NCBI GenBank assembly: GCA_038363925.1
Contig: JAQQWL010000008.1
Coordinates: forward strand, 1,302,001 to 1,366,000
DNA from: Apiospora phragmitis
Lineage: Eukaryota > Ascomycota > Sordariomycetes > Amphisphaeriales > Apiosporaceae
Length of the DNA: 64,000 nt
Direction: 5' to 3'
Shown here: piece by piece, positions 35,401-45,538 of the stretch
Numbering within the stretch: the stretch's first letter is position 1
How the letters are laid out: the number at the start of each line of letters is the position of its first letter
The notes under the pieces: generated by a model
Database searches by the model: none
Seen by the model: the letters and a program-made list of their open reading frames with translations, nothing else
What the model was told of the DNA's origin: nothing
Position numbers and translations under genes: made by a program

Positions 35401-37161
35401 ACTAGTCACGCTGGGTCTATCATCTCTAGAGTGGGCTGGGATGTCGGATCTCATCACGCACGCGCGTGCCCGCCCCGACATGCTCGTTAGTGACCTGAAT
35501 CTATGTACCTAAGTATGCAAAGTATGTAACCAACATACAGAAGCTTTGTACCTACCTGCCTATGGTCGGTTTCAGCTGGGACGAAAAGGTCCGCGCCTGT
35601 GGACTTGGTAATTCAGCTTCTTCAGTTGAATACTTCTCACTACGACGTACTTATTATAACAGCCTCCTTACTAGCTCAAGACGTGGAGCAAGTATCCGGA
35701 GGGACGTCCGCGTGAAGAGTCACTAACCACGTTGAAGTGCTGACCGGCCCTTAATAGAGGATGAGGCTATCATAGGTAACGACCCCTCAGGGTAGCATGG
35801 AGGGGTCAGGGCAGGGTAAAGCATGTAGGTACCGAGTCAATTGGTTGTGCATAAGTTTAATGACCCCAGCACCTAGCTTACGTATATTGGGGGTTGACTG
35901 ACTAGAGACCGTCGTGGGCGTAGATGCTGACCGAACAGTCTCGAAGTGTCAGGAACTATCGCGAACAGAGTTCTGGCCTCCGCAACATCCCACGTATACC
36001 CACTAGTGAGGCATATAAGCGTACAGTATCTAACACCGGAGGAAACAGCATCGTGGCCAGAGAGATTGCCATTGACACACGTTTTGAATGAAACCAATGG
36101 CGATGCCCTTAAGGAAGGACATGAGCCTATGAATCAAACCCCGAAAGTACCCGCACAAGACGGACTGATCAGTACCACATATGATGTGACCGTCTGCATC
36201 TTGACATATCATCCAAAGCTCCTCGCTCCTAGCACCTAGCAAATGCCGAAAGGAGTTCGTGGAAATGGTCAGATAGGTCGAGAGGTAAGTACATAAGTCA
36301 GAAGCACGCTAGAACAGAACCCCGTTGTTTTTTGCAGAAAAAAAAAAGGAAGGATCGAGGGATAGAAGAGGAAGAGCCCACTGTAAACCGACCCGCTATT
36401 ACTGAACACAGCCAGACAAGCTAAAGCCAGCTCCCCCGCCAATCAGCGCCCGCGTGGAGCATTTGCTCCGACGCTCTCTTCGCCGTCAATTTCAAGGGCT
36501 GGAACAGACAGAGGTACGGCAGTGGCAGGCAGACTTATCAGTGGCAGAACTTATCGACCGTTAGGGGAAAGAAATCACAGTACCTTCGGTAAATCTGCTG
36601 TGTCGTTTAAACCGGAATGCCTTTTCCTCTCTTTCGCCTTGACATGTCTGCCATGTCTCTCCTGCGTTCGTCGCTTGGAGTACCAGGATCGTCATCAAGG
36701 GGTTTGCGTACGCAGCAATAATCCCGAATGCCTGCTGCTGCTGCTTTTGCCGCCGCTGGGTTGCTCATTGGAAGTTGTTGGAAGTTGCAGGAGAGTGCTG
36801 TACCGGTCGGATCGCTGCTGCGGCGGGTGGCGAAATTTACTGACTGCATTCACTTACCCAGCCGTACATCAACACACACCACAATACTCACCACCCACAC
36901 AAGATATCCATACCATTTCCGTGCCCCTCCAACGGTACCCTGCTCCATTCTCACGTCAAGTCTGACAAGGCCAGGTCAGGCATATAAGTTGAAGCCACGT
37001 TTAGCCATAACATAACACATCAGCCACATTTCAACATCTCTTTGCTGTTATGCCCCTTCAACATTTAATGTCGACAGCCTCCCTTCCCGGGGACGACCTT
37101 CTCTTCCTATCGCCAAACTCTACTGCTGTTGCCGTCGTCGGCGCTGGCTTGAAAGATATTC
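32466..37161. other. 4.7-kb region without a recognisable gene
   Basis: Composition is normal and not RIP-like. Several open frames exist (33385-33804 plus, 32983-33600 minus, 36522-36965 plus). They overlap each other on both strands, lack domain signatures and show no credible splice extension. It may hold regulatory DNA, noncoding transcripts or genes too diverged to read by eye. Confidence 0.35.
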
Positions 37162-37359
37162 ATGTGCGCTGAGCACACGGCCGAATGCCCTGTCTGCGGG
37201 AAGAGGTACCTCGTCTACGTCCGCTTTTGCGATGCCTTCCGCCCGCCGCTACTCACGTGCCCTAGAGGCATCAACATAGTCACCATTGACATGCAGCAAG
37301 GCCAGTGTCCGAGTCCCATATGCCCTTTCAGTCGGACGGGAGGCTGCGAGGTGATATGA
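37162..37359 (+). CDS. Small Cys-rich protein (65 aa), paralogue of the module at 30384
   Basis: Begins MCAEHTAECPVCGKRYL. Cys2, Cys9, Cys12, Tyr16, Cys23, Phe26, Pro28-Pro29, Cys33-Pro34, Gly36 and Gln48-Cys49 align without a gap to the first 49 residues of the 693-aa protein at 30384. Two further Cys (54 and 62) are unique to this protein. It has no signal peptide, so secretion is not supported. The four-to-six Cys arrangement suggests metal binding, but no known family is recognised. The short length could mean a stand-alone module or loss of the tail. Confidence 0.55.
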   Translation: MCAEHTAECPVCGKRYLVYVRFCDAFRPPLLTCPRGINIVTIDMQQGQCPSPICPFSRTGGCEVI

Positions 37360-37428
37360 CAACCGCTGAAAAGTCCACTCCGGTCCACTACAAGGCCAAC
37401 AACGACACACAAAAAGCTTTCGCAGCAT

Positions 37429-38700
37429 CTAGAGCTTCTGCCCCGTAGGATTGGTCTCGGCAATCTGATCCAGTCCTTGATACTCGGGGACTTCGAAGTC
37501 GTACTTCTTGGCGATTGAAGGGGAAACGAATCTGCGGCATGTTAGACGGAGATTTCGACGAGGTAGATGACCTGGTCACACGAGCAACACTCACCGCCCA
37601 CCAACAAAATGGCGGCCCTGGAAGTGCTTCACCAACGGCTTCGGGGCCGTCAGGCTGACCAGGAACTCTGGGTGAAAGGAACTACCCACGCCTGACTTAG
37701 GCGGACCCTCCTCGATATTCCAGGACGACGGCGCATCGACAGAGGTTACTGGCACCTTGGTCTCCTCGAGAGCCTTGATCACGGCCGGGAAGGGTTCACG
37801 AACCTCACCCGAGAAACTGAAGCCTTCAGGCGGAGGAAAACAGAAACATCGTTAGCTTTTGGGGGCTTCCCATTCGAACTATTACGAACAAAACACGAGG
37901 ATACATACCGAAGATGGCGTCAACAACATGGTCGGCGGAGTTGAGAGCCGAGGGAAAGTCTTCGACGAATGGGACATCGAGATCCTCGAGTTGCTTGGAC
38001 AGTCGCTGGCACCGAGCTGGTCAGTCACGGATTGGTAATATTGAAGGTTGGTACAGGAGGCGTTCTAGCGGCGACGTCGACTAGGGCAGAGCACATGAAA
38101 AGTGTCCTAGAGACATCTCCAATGATCACCCACTGTCACGAGTTAATGATTGCATGAGCAGGTGATTCATGACTACATGATACACGAGAACATGTATAGA
38201 CTCGGAAGATACCAGAATCGGGTTTTGTGCTTTAGATAGACAATCGAAAACACTCTTCTCAAGACCCTGGGCCATTGAGCAATGTGACTAACCTGGTACA
38301 GTTCACTCTTGCTGCGCTTGGGATAGTAGATGGTAGGTTGGTAGCCGTAGTGTCGCAGGTGCCGAGCAGCTACCAGACCATCGCCGCCTAGATGTGCATG
38401 TAAGCGCTGTGTACTTGTCAACGTTCAAAACCCCCGTTGATCAACTTGCCATTGTTTCCTGGACCACAAGCCACTAGGACTCGATTGCCCTTATTCAGAG
38501 GATGAACGCGATACACAACCTGAGATACGGAAAGCCCAGCCAACTCCATGAGCTGGTCAATGGAGAAAGCACCGGTGCTCATGAGCTCCTTGTCCAGAGC
38601 TGCTGCGGCCTTGGCGGAAAGAGTCTATGCATTTGATGCTCACTGGTCAGTGAGGAGTTGGGAATATAGTTTGCCAATATCAACATACCTTGAGAGCCAT
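37429..38700 (-). CDS. NNR1: NAD(P)H-hydrate epimerase (YjeF-N family), 6 exons
   Basis: Repairs damaged nicotinamide cofactors by interconverting R- and S-NAD(P)HX for the ATP-dependent dehydratase. Minus-strand exons: 38700-38689, 38624-38450, 38387-38293, 38005-37909, 37823-37595 and 37531-37429. They total 711 nt, or 236 aa, the normal size. Landmarks are [20 protein letters not shown] at the N-terminus, the Rossmann-type loop [53 protein letters not shown], and [20 protein letters not shown]. The frame is clean across all five introns. Intron 2 (38449-38388) starts with GC, a GC-AG intron placed inside the nucleotide-binding loop. Intron 3 (38292-38006) is unusually long at 287 bp. Confidence 0.93.
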
Positions 38701-39986
38701 GATGATCTGATTTTGTAATAAGGCAGGCAGGTCAATTGACAGTCGTATTCAATAAAGAATTAGAAAGTCAATCAGGATGAATGAGAATGGGTTCAATCAA
38801 TGGTAGATGGAAGATATGTCGTTCTTTACTCTCGCATCTCGGATCGTTCGTGCTGTTACATTTCGATGCCTGAAACTGACGTCATGTCACTGTGGTATGC
38901 TCGCCCGAGAAGCCTTTGTGATTTGATCGAAAGCTCCAAGGGTCCATTCACAGCATCAACGTCGAGAAGCTGCCCCCCACACGTGATTCTATTTGGCCCA
39001 ATCAATTGCCTGGTCCACTTTCTTCATGAACTTACTTCACTTCTCCAACCCTTCATTCCCTCCTTCCTCCCAAATGCACAGAGTGTCGACAAGGCTCTGG
39101 CAGGGTGTTGGAAGCAGAAGTGCTGCCCGGATAACAGCAGCCACTCGGAACTTAAGGAGACCAACTCGTGTTGGCAGGAAGCTTCTCTTCTTTTTGCCCG
39201 CAGATTACAGATTGCCCACCGCTGCTCTCCCAGAAACACGACCTATCAATGTCGTTTGGTCCCTCTTTGAGACAATCAATGGCGAATTAATGCGTTACAT
39301 ACCTGTGTACAAACTTGACTAAGATCGTTGGATGTTTACTTGTAACAATCTTATCCAGATAGTGAGCGTGCAGAGCTAGCTGGCCATTAAGCTCTCGAGT
39401 GGTCTATCTTAATACGCCAAGCACGTGTACTCGATTCTCAAAATGCTATCATTGCCACGCACCAAGGGGTGGATAAGGCTGAAGGATGCCCTGGGATAGT
39501 CAGGGGCGGATAGCCCGTAACTGAACACATGTAACCAGCTGCCAGCTAGTGGATAATGGGATATCCGGGCAGCGGAATAGGCTGGCAAGAGCTTGCTATC
39601 GCACCATCGACACATTTCACCAGAATAACCTAGAAACCTCCATTTCCAGACAAGAGCTCCGTAGAGAAGGATAAGGGTTAGTGACTCGAAATGAACAAGC
39701 TATTGCAGCCCGCATTCGCAGTGTCTGTTATCGTCAAGCAACACGACCCATAAATTCCGAATTACTGTGTAATGACTTTTAAAGTTAGTGGAACCAGGAC
39801 CCCGCGTCAGACGACAGCACGAATTTGAAGCGCCGGAGCTAATCGGCGGGGCACGACTTCATTTCGTCAGGCAATTCGTGCTAGAGCTGGGCCGCCAGTA
39901 GTGGGAGAAGGAGGAGGAGGAAGCTTTCGTTTCCCGACCTCTACTACAAGGTAATGAAACCCATACCAACATAAACCAGCGGCATC
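38701..39986. other. Divergent intergenic region
   Basis: About 1.3 kb between the starts of the epimerase (minus) and the DUF255 gene (plus), presumably containing both promoters. A basic 75-residue open stretch starting MHRVSTRLWQGVGSRSAARI near 39076 looks presequence-like, but no family was recognised. Confidence 0.4.
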
Positions 39987-42395
39987 ATGATGTCTGCACA
40001 GCTTCAAGCGTCGGCCTCCCCAGCGGGGGCCGGCTCTGCCTCGGCTTCCTCCCAGCAACAGTCCTCCTCGACAGCAGCCGCTACGTCACCCGCCGCGAAC
40101 CTCGCCGGCACCAGCAAGAGCCCCTACATCTTGTCGCAGAAGGACAGCAGTATCCTCTGGCAGCTCTTCGACAACGGTGCCGTCCAGCGCGCCAAGGCCG
40201 AGAACAAGCTGATCTTCTTGCATGTCGGCTACAGTGCCTCGCATTGTAAGTAGCGGGACCTAAAATATAGTCGGGTCGAGCCGATTGTCCCGCCGCCTGA
40301 GATGGTACTAAGTAGCTAATGTCAAAACCTTACCAACACAGTCTGCTCCCTGACCATCCAAGAATCCTTTACGAACCGTGCCGTCATTCAAACCCTGAAT
40401 AACCACTTTATGCCCATCATCGTCGATCGAGAAGAGCGCCCGGACCTCGACACCATATACATGAGCTACATCCACTCTCTCAATAGCGCTGCAGGATATC
40501 CTCTCAACGTCTTCCTAACGCCAGACCTCCAGCCTGTCTTCGGCGGCACTTACTTCCCCGCCCCTGGCGCCCAATCCACCGATGTGATTACTGATGTGGC
40601 CGACGACAACCCGGAGGCCCCCGACTTCCTCACCGTCCTCCTTCGAATGCGGTCGGCATGGGACGACAACAATGAAAGGATACGTCTTTATTCGGATGGA
40701 AGATCCAGCCTCGAAGTGCTCCGCAAGTTCATGAGTGAGGGAACCTTGGGCCCTAATGATCCTCGGGGTCCTGCCCAGTCGGGACGCGTTGAGCTGGGAG
40801 AGCTGGACCTGGACCATATCGAGGAGGCCTACGAGCACATGTCCAAGACCTTCGACTATACCTACGGCGGATTCCTCCACATGCCCAATACGACCCCTTC
40901 GTTCTTGTCCGGTAGAGTCGATGTGGCACAGCTGGGGCAGACATTTGAGTACATTAAGAAAACACCCAGATTCACGACGCCCTCCAAGCTTTCCTTCCTG
41001 CTCAATGCCAACCTCTTTCCCCAGGCTGTTAAGGATGTAGTGGGGGGCGATCTTTGCCACAAAGCCACTGACTTTGGTATCCAAACTCTCTTGTCTATTA
41101 TCTCGGGCGGTATTCGCGACCATGTGGGAGGAGGGATTCATCACTACTCCAAAACCCGGGACTGGTCCCTGCCTTCATTCGAGAAGATTCTTTCCGACAA
41201 TGCCCTCTTACTGGGGGTATTCCTCGATGCCTGGACAGGCTTCAAAACCGGACCCGGTTCGGTCATGCCAGAACAGCCGGTGTTGAATGAATTTGGTGGT
41301 ATGGTGTTGGAGCTGGCAGATTACCTGACCACGGCGCCCATCCTGTTGGAGAACGGAGGTTTGGCGACCAGTGAGGCGGCCGATTCGCGCAACAGGAGAG
41401 GCGACCAGACTATGCGTAACGGAGCATACTATCTGTGGACCAGGAAGGAGTTTGACGCCGTCTTGGGGGATGAGCGGCAAAGCGCGGTGGCCGCGGCATA
41501 CTGGAATGTTAAGGAGCACGGAAATGTCGACAGCAGTGACGACCCTCACGACGAATACCTCAACCAGAACGTCTTGTGCGTGGTGAAGACCCTGCCCGAC
41601 TTGTCTGCTCAGTTCAGCATCAGCCAAGAGCAAGCCGCTAGTCTCGTTGCTTCTGCGCGGTCGAAGTTGCGTGCGCACCGTGAAAAGGAACGCATCCGAC
41701 CTTCCCTGGATGCCAAGGTGGTGGCCGCCTATAACGGCATGGCCATCGCCTGCCTGTCTCGCGCAGGTAAGGCCTGTCGGGAACACGGTCTTGGCAGTTC
41801 TGAGAGAGGCGCTCGGTACTTGAAGGTTGCCAAGGACGCAGCCACGTTTATTAAGAAAGAACTCTGGGATCCCTACACGGGAACACTGTATCGGATGTAC
41901 CACGCAGGCATCCGGGCCGACACCAAGGCCTTCGCTGAAGACTATGCCTTCCTGATCCAGGGCCTCTTGGAATTGTCCCAGGCCACTACGGACGATTCGT
42001 GGCTCGAATGGGTCCAGCAGCTCCAGCAGGCGCAACTCCAGCTCTTCTACGACTATCCGCTGCAGGGGAGCAGTGAGCGCCGGGCCGGCTGCGGAGGCTT
42101 CTACTCGACGTCGGAGGATGCGTCGTATATACTGCTGCGGGTCAAGGATGCTATGGATACCACCCAGCCGTCCACCAACGCCGTCTCGACCTCCAACCTG
42201 ATCCGGCTGTCTTCGCTTTTGAAGAAGTCGTCGTCGGACTCAGAGCAGGAGCACCCGTACCTGCTGATGGCCAAAGAGACCATCAACGCTTTCGAGCCGG
42301 AGATGCTGCAGTACCCCTACCTCTTCCCCGGGCTGCTGTCTTTGGTCATTCACTTGCGGCTTGGAACTTCGGATAGATCGACGCAGCCGGAGTAG
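39987..42395 (+). CDS. DUF255 / thioredoxin-like YyaL-family protein (770 aa)
   Basis: Homologue of bacterial YyaL and animal SPATA20: an N-terminal thioredoxin-fold domain followed by an (alpha/alpha)6 glycosidase-like domain. The biochemical role is not established. Exons are 39987-40245 and 40342-42395. The intron (GTAAGT donor, AACACAG acceptor) falls inside the thioredoxin active-site motif. The thioredoxin domain shows YSASHFCSLTIQESF, FMPIIVDREERPDLDTIYM and GYPLNVFLTPDLQPVFGGTY. The second domain carries PKLSFL-like PSKLSFLLNANLF, DHVGGGIHHYS, PSFEKILSDNALLL, RPSLDAKVVAAYNGMAIACL and EDYAFLIQGLLEL. The motif HFC replaces the family's usual HWC, keeping the Cys (residue 88). Full length and frame are intact. 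The first 45 residues are Ala/Ser-rich. Confidence 0.92.
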
Positions 42396-42647
42396 GTCGA
42401 GACTAGTAACTGATTAGAATATTGGCAAAGTCCGTTACTTTTTTAGTTTTCTCCTTTTTGGGAATTAACATTACTCTCTCATGGAGCATGGATGATGAAA
42501 TTTTTAACGAATGGCGAAAGGGGACGGGCATCGATCGAGAAATCAGGATTAGATACCTTTTACCTCTTTACCCTGCTTATTAGAGGAGTTTTCTAGTCAT
42601 TAGAGTACTTATACATAGTGTAAATCCTTGAATACGAGTTAATGTAT
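42396..42647. other. 3' flank of the DUF255 gene
   Basis: Short normal-composition segment ending at the terminal repeat of the Fot1-like element at 42648. Confidence 0.4.
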
Positions 42648-43181
42648 TAACGTACCCTATAAGTGAATTAAATATATAATTAAATTAAATATTTTCGCTA
42701 TATTTTATTTAAATAAGTCTTATACTTAATTTCCTTTATAATATAATATAATTAATACTTAAAAAAAGAAGTAAATGTTTTAAAATAATTTAAAATTAAA
42801 TCTCTAGCGTATAACTTTAATATATAAAGTCTCTTATATAACCTTTTATAACTAACGGCTCGGTTTTTTTATAAAACGCGAAATCTTTACGAAATTTTAA
42901 AAGTTAACGGATTTAAAAAAAGGGCGATTATAAAATATATAATTAATTTAAATTCGCGATCGTTTCTTCCTCGGTTTAATAATATAAAAGATATAGCGAA
43001 TCGATTATTTTATTAACGCGACGCGAGACGCGTTGATATTAATTAAGCTTTAAACTTTATACGATAATAATTAAACTTTCAATCGCGTTTTAATCGAAAA
43101 ATTAATTATTAAAGAGTTTTTTATAAAGAACTCGACGCGTATCGCGTATAATTTATCTTTATATAAAATATAATTAATAAA

Positions 43182-45042
43182 TAATATATTTTATTATTTA
43201 GCGAAATATATTATTAAGTGAATTACTTTTTTAATTTTTTTAAAGTTTAACGCATAATAACTTTATAATTATAAAACTTATTTAATTTAAAAAAGATAAG
43301 ATTCTTTTAATAATATAAGCGACGCGAGCTTCGATAAATCCTTTAAGCGAAAGAGCTACCGCGAAAGTATATAACGTTTTTTATTTTACTTTATATTATC
43401 GAATTAACGGCCGAACCGCACAACGCGAAATCTAATATTTACGATATAAATTAAATCTAGTAGAAAAGAAAGTGCTTTATAGTTATATAATTAATTTAAA
43501 TACTTAAGGAATACCTCCTAATCTAGGTATTATAAGAGATATGGCTAATCTCCTCTTAGAGTCGCGCGGCGGCGACCGTGTCGACAAGCACTAGGCCAGG
43601 CGCTTTATCGACCGCGACCCGGACTTTAAGACTCGAATAAACCGTCGATACGATTATTAAAGGGCTCTTTATAAAGATGTTAGCGTTATTTCCGGCTATT
43701 TTACACTAATTGTTAATATTAAAGCTAAATATAATATTTTAAATAAAGATATATAGAATTTTAACGAGACTAGCTTTATAATAAGTATAATCGAGTTAAT
43801 ACTCGTCGTAACACGTGCCGATCGATGTGAGAAGGCGAAGTCGGTCTAGCTTAATAATCGAGAATAATTAACGGTTGTTAAATATATTAATTCTTAAGGC
43901 TAGTGCATCTCGCTGTTCTTAATTATTTAAGGCTAATATTACCTCGTAAACTAGTCTCGCGAATGCGACTTACTAGGCGACTAAGTGATTAAACCGATTT
44001 CGAACGGCTAGACTAATAACGAGATAAGCTTAAACTAGATTCGATATCTTAATAAGTATATTAAAGAGCGGAAAAAGGGCTCTTATCGCCTCTTAATTTT
44101 AAACGGTTATAAAAGCTATATTTCGGCCGAATTCGAAGAATATTATAAAAATAATAATATTATTACGCTTAATATACCTCTTTATTTTTTTTACTTATTT
44201 TAACTTTTAAATATAACACTTTATTTACTATTAAAGCGTATATATTTAAAAAAAACTCGAACTATTTATAAAAGCGTTAATAACTTATATTATAAAGCTA
44301 GAGTTTTTTATCGCTTTTAAGGCTACGTATTTTATTATTTTTATAAAAAATAATATTAAATTTAAATTTAACGTATCTAGTTTAATATTTTATTATTTAA
44401 ACGAAGTAATTAATAAACTAAATATACGCCTTTAAACGCTTATATTTAACTTGTCGCGTTTAAAAACAACTAGTATTTATAACCTTTAAATGTCGTTTAA
44501 CCTTTAATAAACGATTAAACACTTTATTTTTATTAAAAATAAGGTTTTTACTTATTAAGGAAGCTTTTTAATATTAATTTTAAATGCTATAAACTAAATA
44601 ACAAAAAGTATATATATAATTATATATAAGATGACCCTTATAGAGGATCGGATGCGTACTTTAAAAAAGGCTAATTTAGCCCTTTCGAAGCGCCGAAGAG
44701 CTAAGAAGTCGCGAGTCCAGCTTAGAGGAGCCCTTATTATTAAGGAATCTCAAGCGCTACAGGACGAGAAGGTAAAAGGGAAGCGTCCAGCGACCGGCGA
44801 AGGCGAAAACGGGGATTCGTCGAAGCGGCGCGCGACGGGCGGCAGGCGCTGTAACATTTACGGCGAAACAGGTTATAATACGCGAACATATGAAAAGGAT
44901 ATAAAATCGAGTAATAAATTCGATAACGAGTGATTTAAATTAATTAAAAGCGTTATAATTAAATTAATTTATATAAAAGTATATAGAAATAGAAAAAGTG
45001 TTTCGCTTAATAATATATTTCGCTTAATAATAAACCACGTTA
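43182..45042 (+). mobile_element. Fot1/pogo-like transposon of a sister subfamily (about 1.86 kb)
   Basis: Near-complete: the terminal inverted repeats are about 50 bp at 43182-43231 and 44994-45042 and share the core AGCGAAATATATTATTAAG. The length matches Fot1-type elements. The transposase remnant reads YNFNETSF near 43755, SYRLLILNGYKSY near 44080 and FEEYYKNNNIITL near 44130. Its 3' end is the open frame at 44631-44933. Confidence 0.8.
44631..44933 (+). pseudogene. C-terminal part of a Fot1-like transposase
   Basis: Uninterrupted 100-codon remnant. It has LKKANLALSKRRRAKKSRVQ and GALIIKESQALQ, typical of the C-terminus of fungal pogo-type transposases, then a degraded CCHC knuckle (CNIYGETGYNTRTYEKD). 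One Cys, the His and the last Cys have all become Tyr, each explainable by one RIP-type G-to-A or C-to-T change. It sits in a locally GC-rich island (44690-44860) inside AT-rich DNA. It is not a functional gene alone. Confidence 0.75.
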
Positions 45043-45043
45043 T

Positions 45044-45173
45044 TATTATAATCGGCGGGTTAATCCCCCGCGGGGTAGCACTTAAGGCATAGAATTAAAT
45101 AGAAATAACTTAAAGAGTTATTTTTAAAGCTTTTATTTTATAGCGTAATAATTAATTTATATATATTATAATA
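45044..45173 (+). repeat. Left terminal repeat of the TRIM-like element
   Basis: 130 bp. Every difference from the right repeat is C-to-T or G-to-A on this copy, so this copy took the RIP changes. Contains the palindrome CCCCGCGGGG. Confidence 0.8.
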
Positions 45174-45408
45174 TAATAACTTTTCGCCTTTATTAAATAA
45201 AAAACGTAGGTTCGATTCTTATACTTATTAAATAAAAGCTCTCTTTAATTACTTAAGCAAGATCGTTAATAAGTAGGCAAGGCCTTATACGGACTAGTTA
45301 CCCGTATAAAAGCCTTAGAGTTTCTCTATACCGAGCTTAAATAAATTATATAGTATTAGGGGTTTATCGCCCTAGGCATAAGGGTATACCTTTAAAAAGA
45401 GGGCATAG

Positions 45409-45538
45409 TATTACGATCGGCGGGTTGGTCCCCCGCGGGGTAGCACTTAAGGCGTAGAATTGGACAGAAATAACCCGAAGAGTCATTTCCGAAGCTTTTG
45501 CTTTATGGCGCAGTGGTTAGTCTACATACACTATAACA
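45409..45538 (+). repeat. Right terminal repeat of the TRIM-like element
   Basis: 130 bp, essentially unmutated relative to the left copy. Contains TGGCGCAGTGG, which fits the tRNA-gene A-box consensus, near its 3' end. Confidence 0.8.

Larger units (their letters stand above)
45044..45538 (+). mobile_element. Miniature LTR element (TRIM-like), 495 bp
   Basis: Two 130-bp direct terminal repeats (45044-45173 and 45409-45538) flank a 235-bp internal region with no coding capacity. Perfect 5-bp target duplications, GTTAT, lie at 45039-45043 and 45539-45543. The repeats begin TGTTACGATCGG (seen as TATTACGATCGG) and end CTATAACA, the TG...CA ends of LTRs. A purine-rich run AAAAAGAGGG precedes the right repeat. 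A primer-binding site was not identified. It is inserted at the edge of the transposon 43182-45042. Orientation is inferred from the purine run. Confidence 0.75.

Noticed and set aside
36522..36965. 147-codon plus frame upstream of the small Cys protein
   Set aside because: Cys- and Leu-rich but without motif, splice context or similarity to the module at 37162; probably 5' flanking DNA.
38993..39322. 109-codon plus frame with a basic, presequence-like stretch
   Set aside because: No recognisable mature domain and overlapped by another frame of similar length. Kept only as a remark under the intergenic entry.
45141..45219. A tRNA gene
   Set aside because: A- and B-box-like sequences are present, but no cloverleaf, and the A box lies within a terminal repeat. 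Treated as part of the TRIM-like element.
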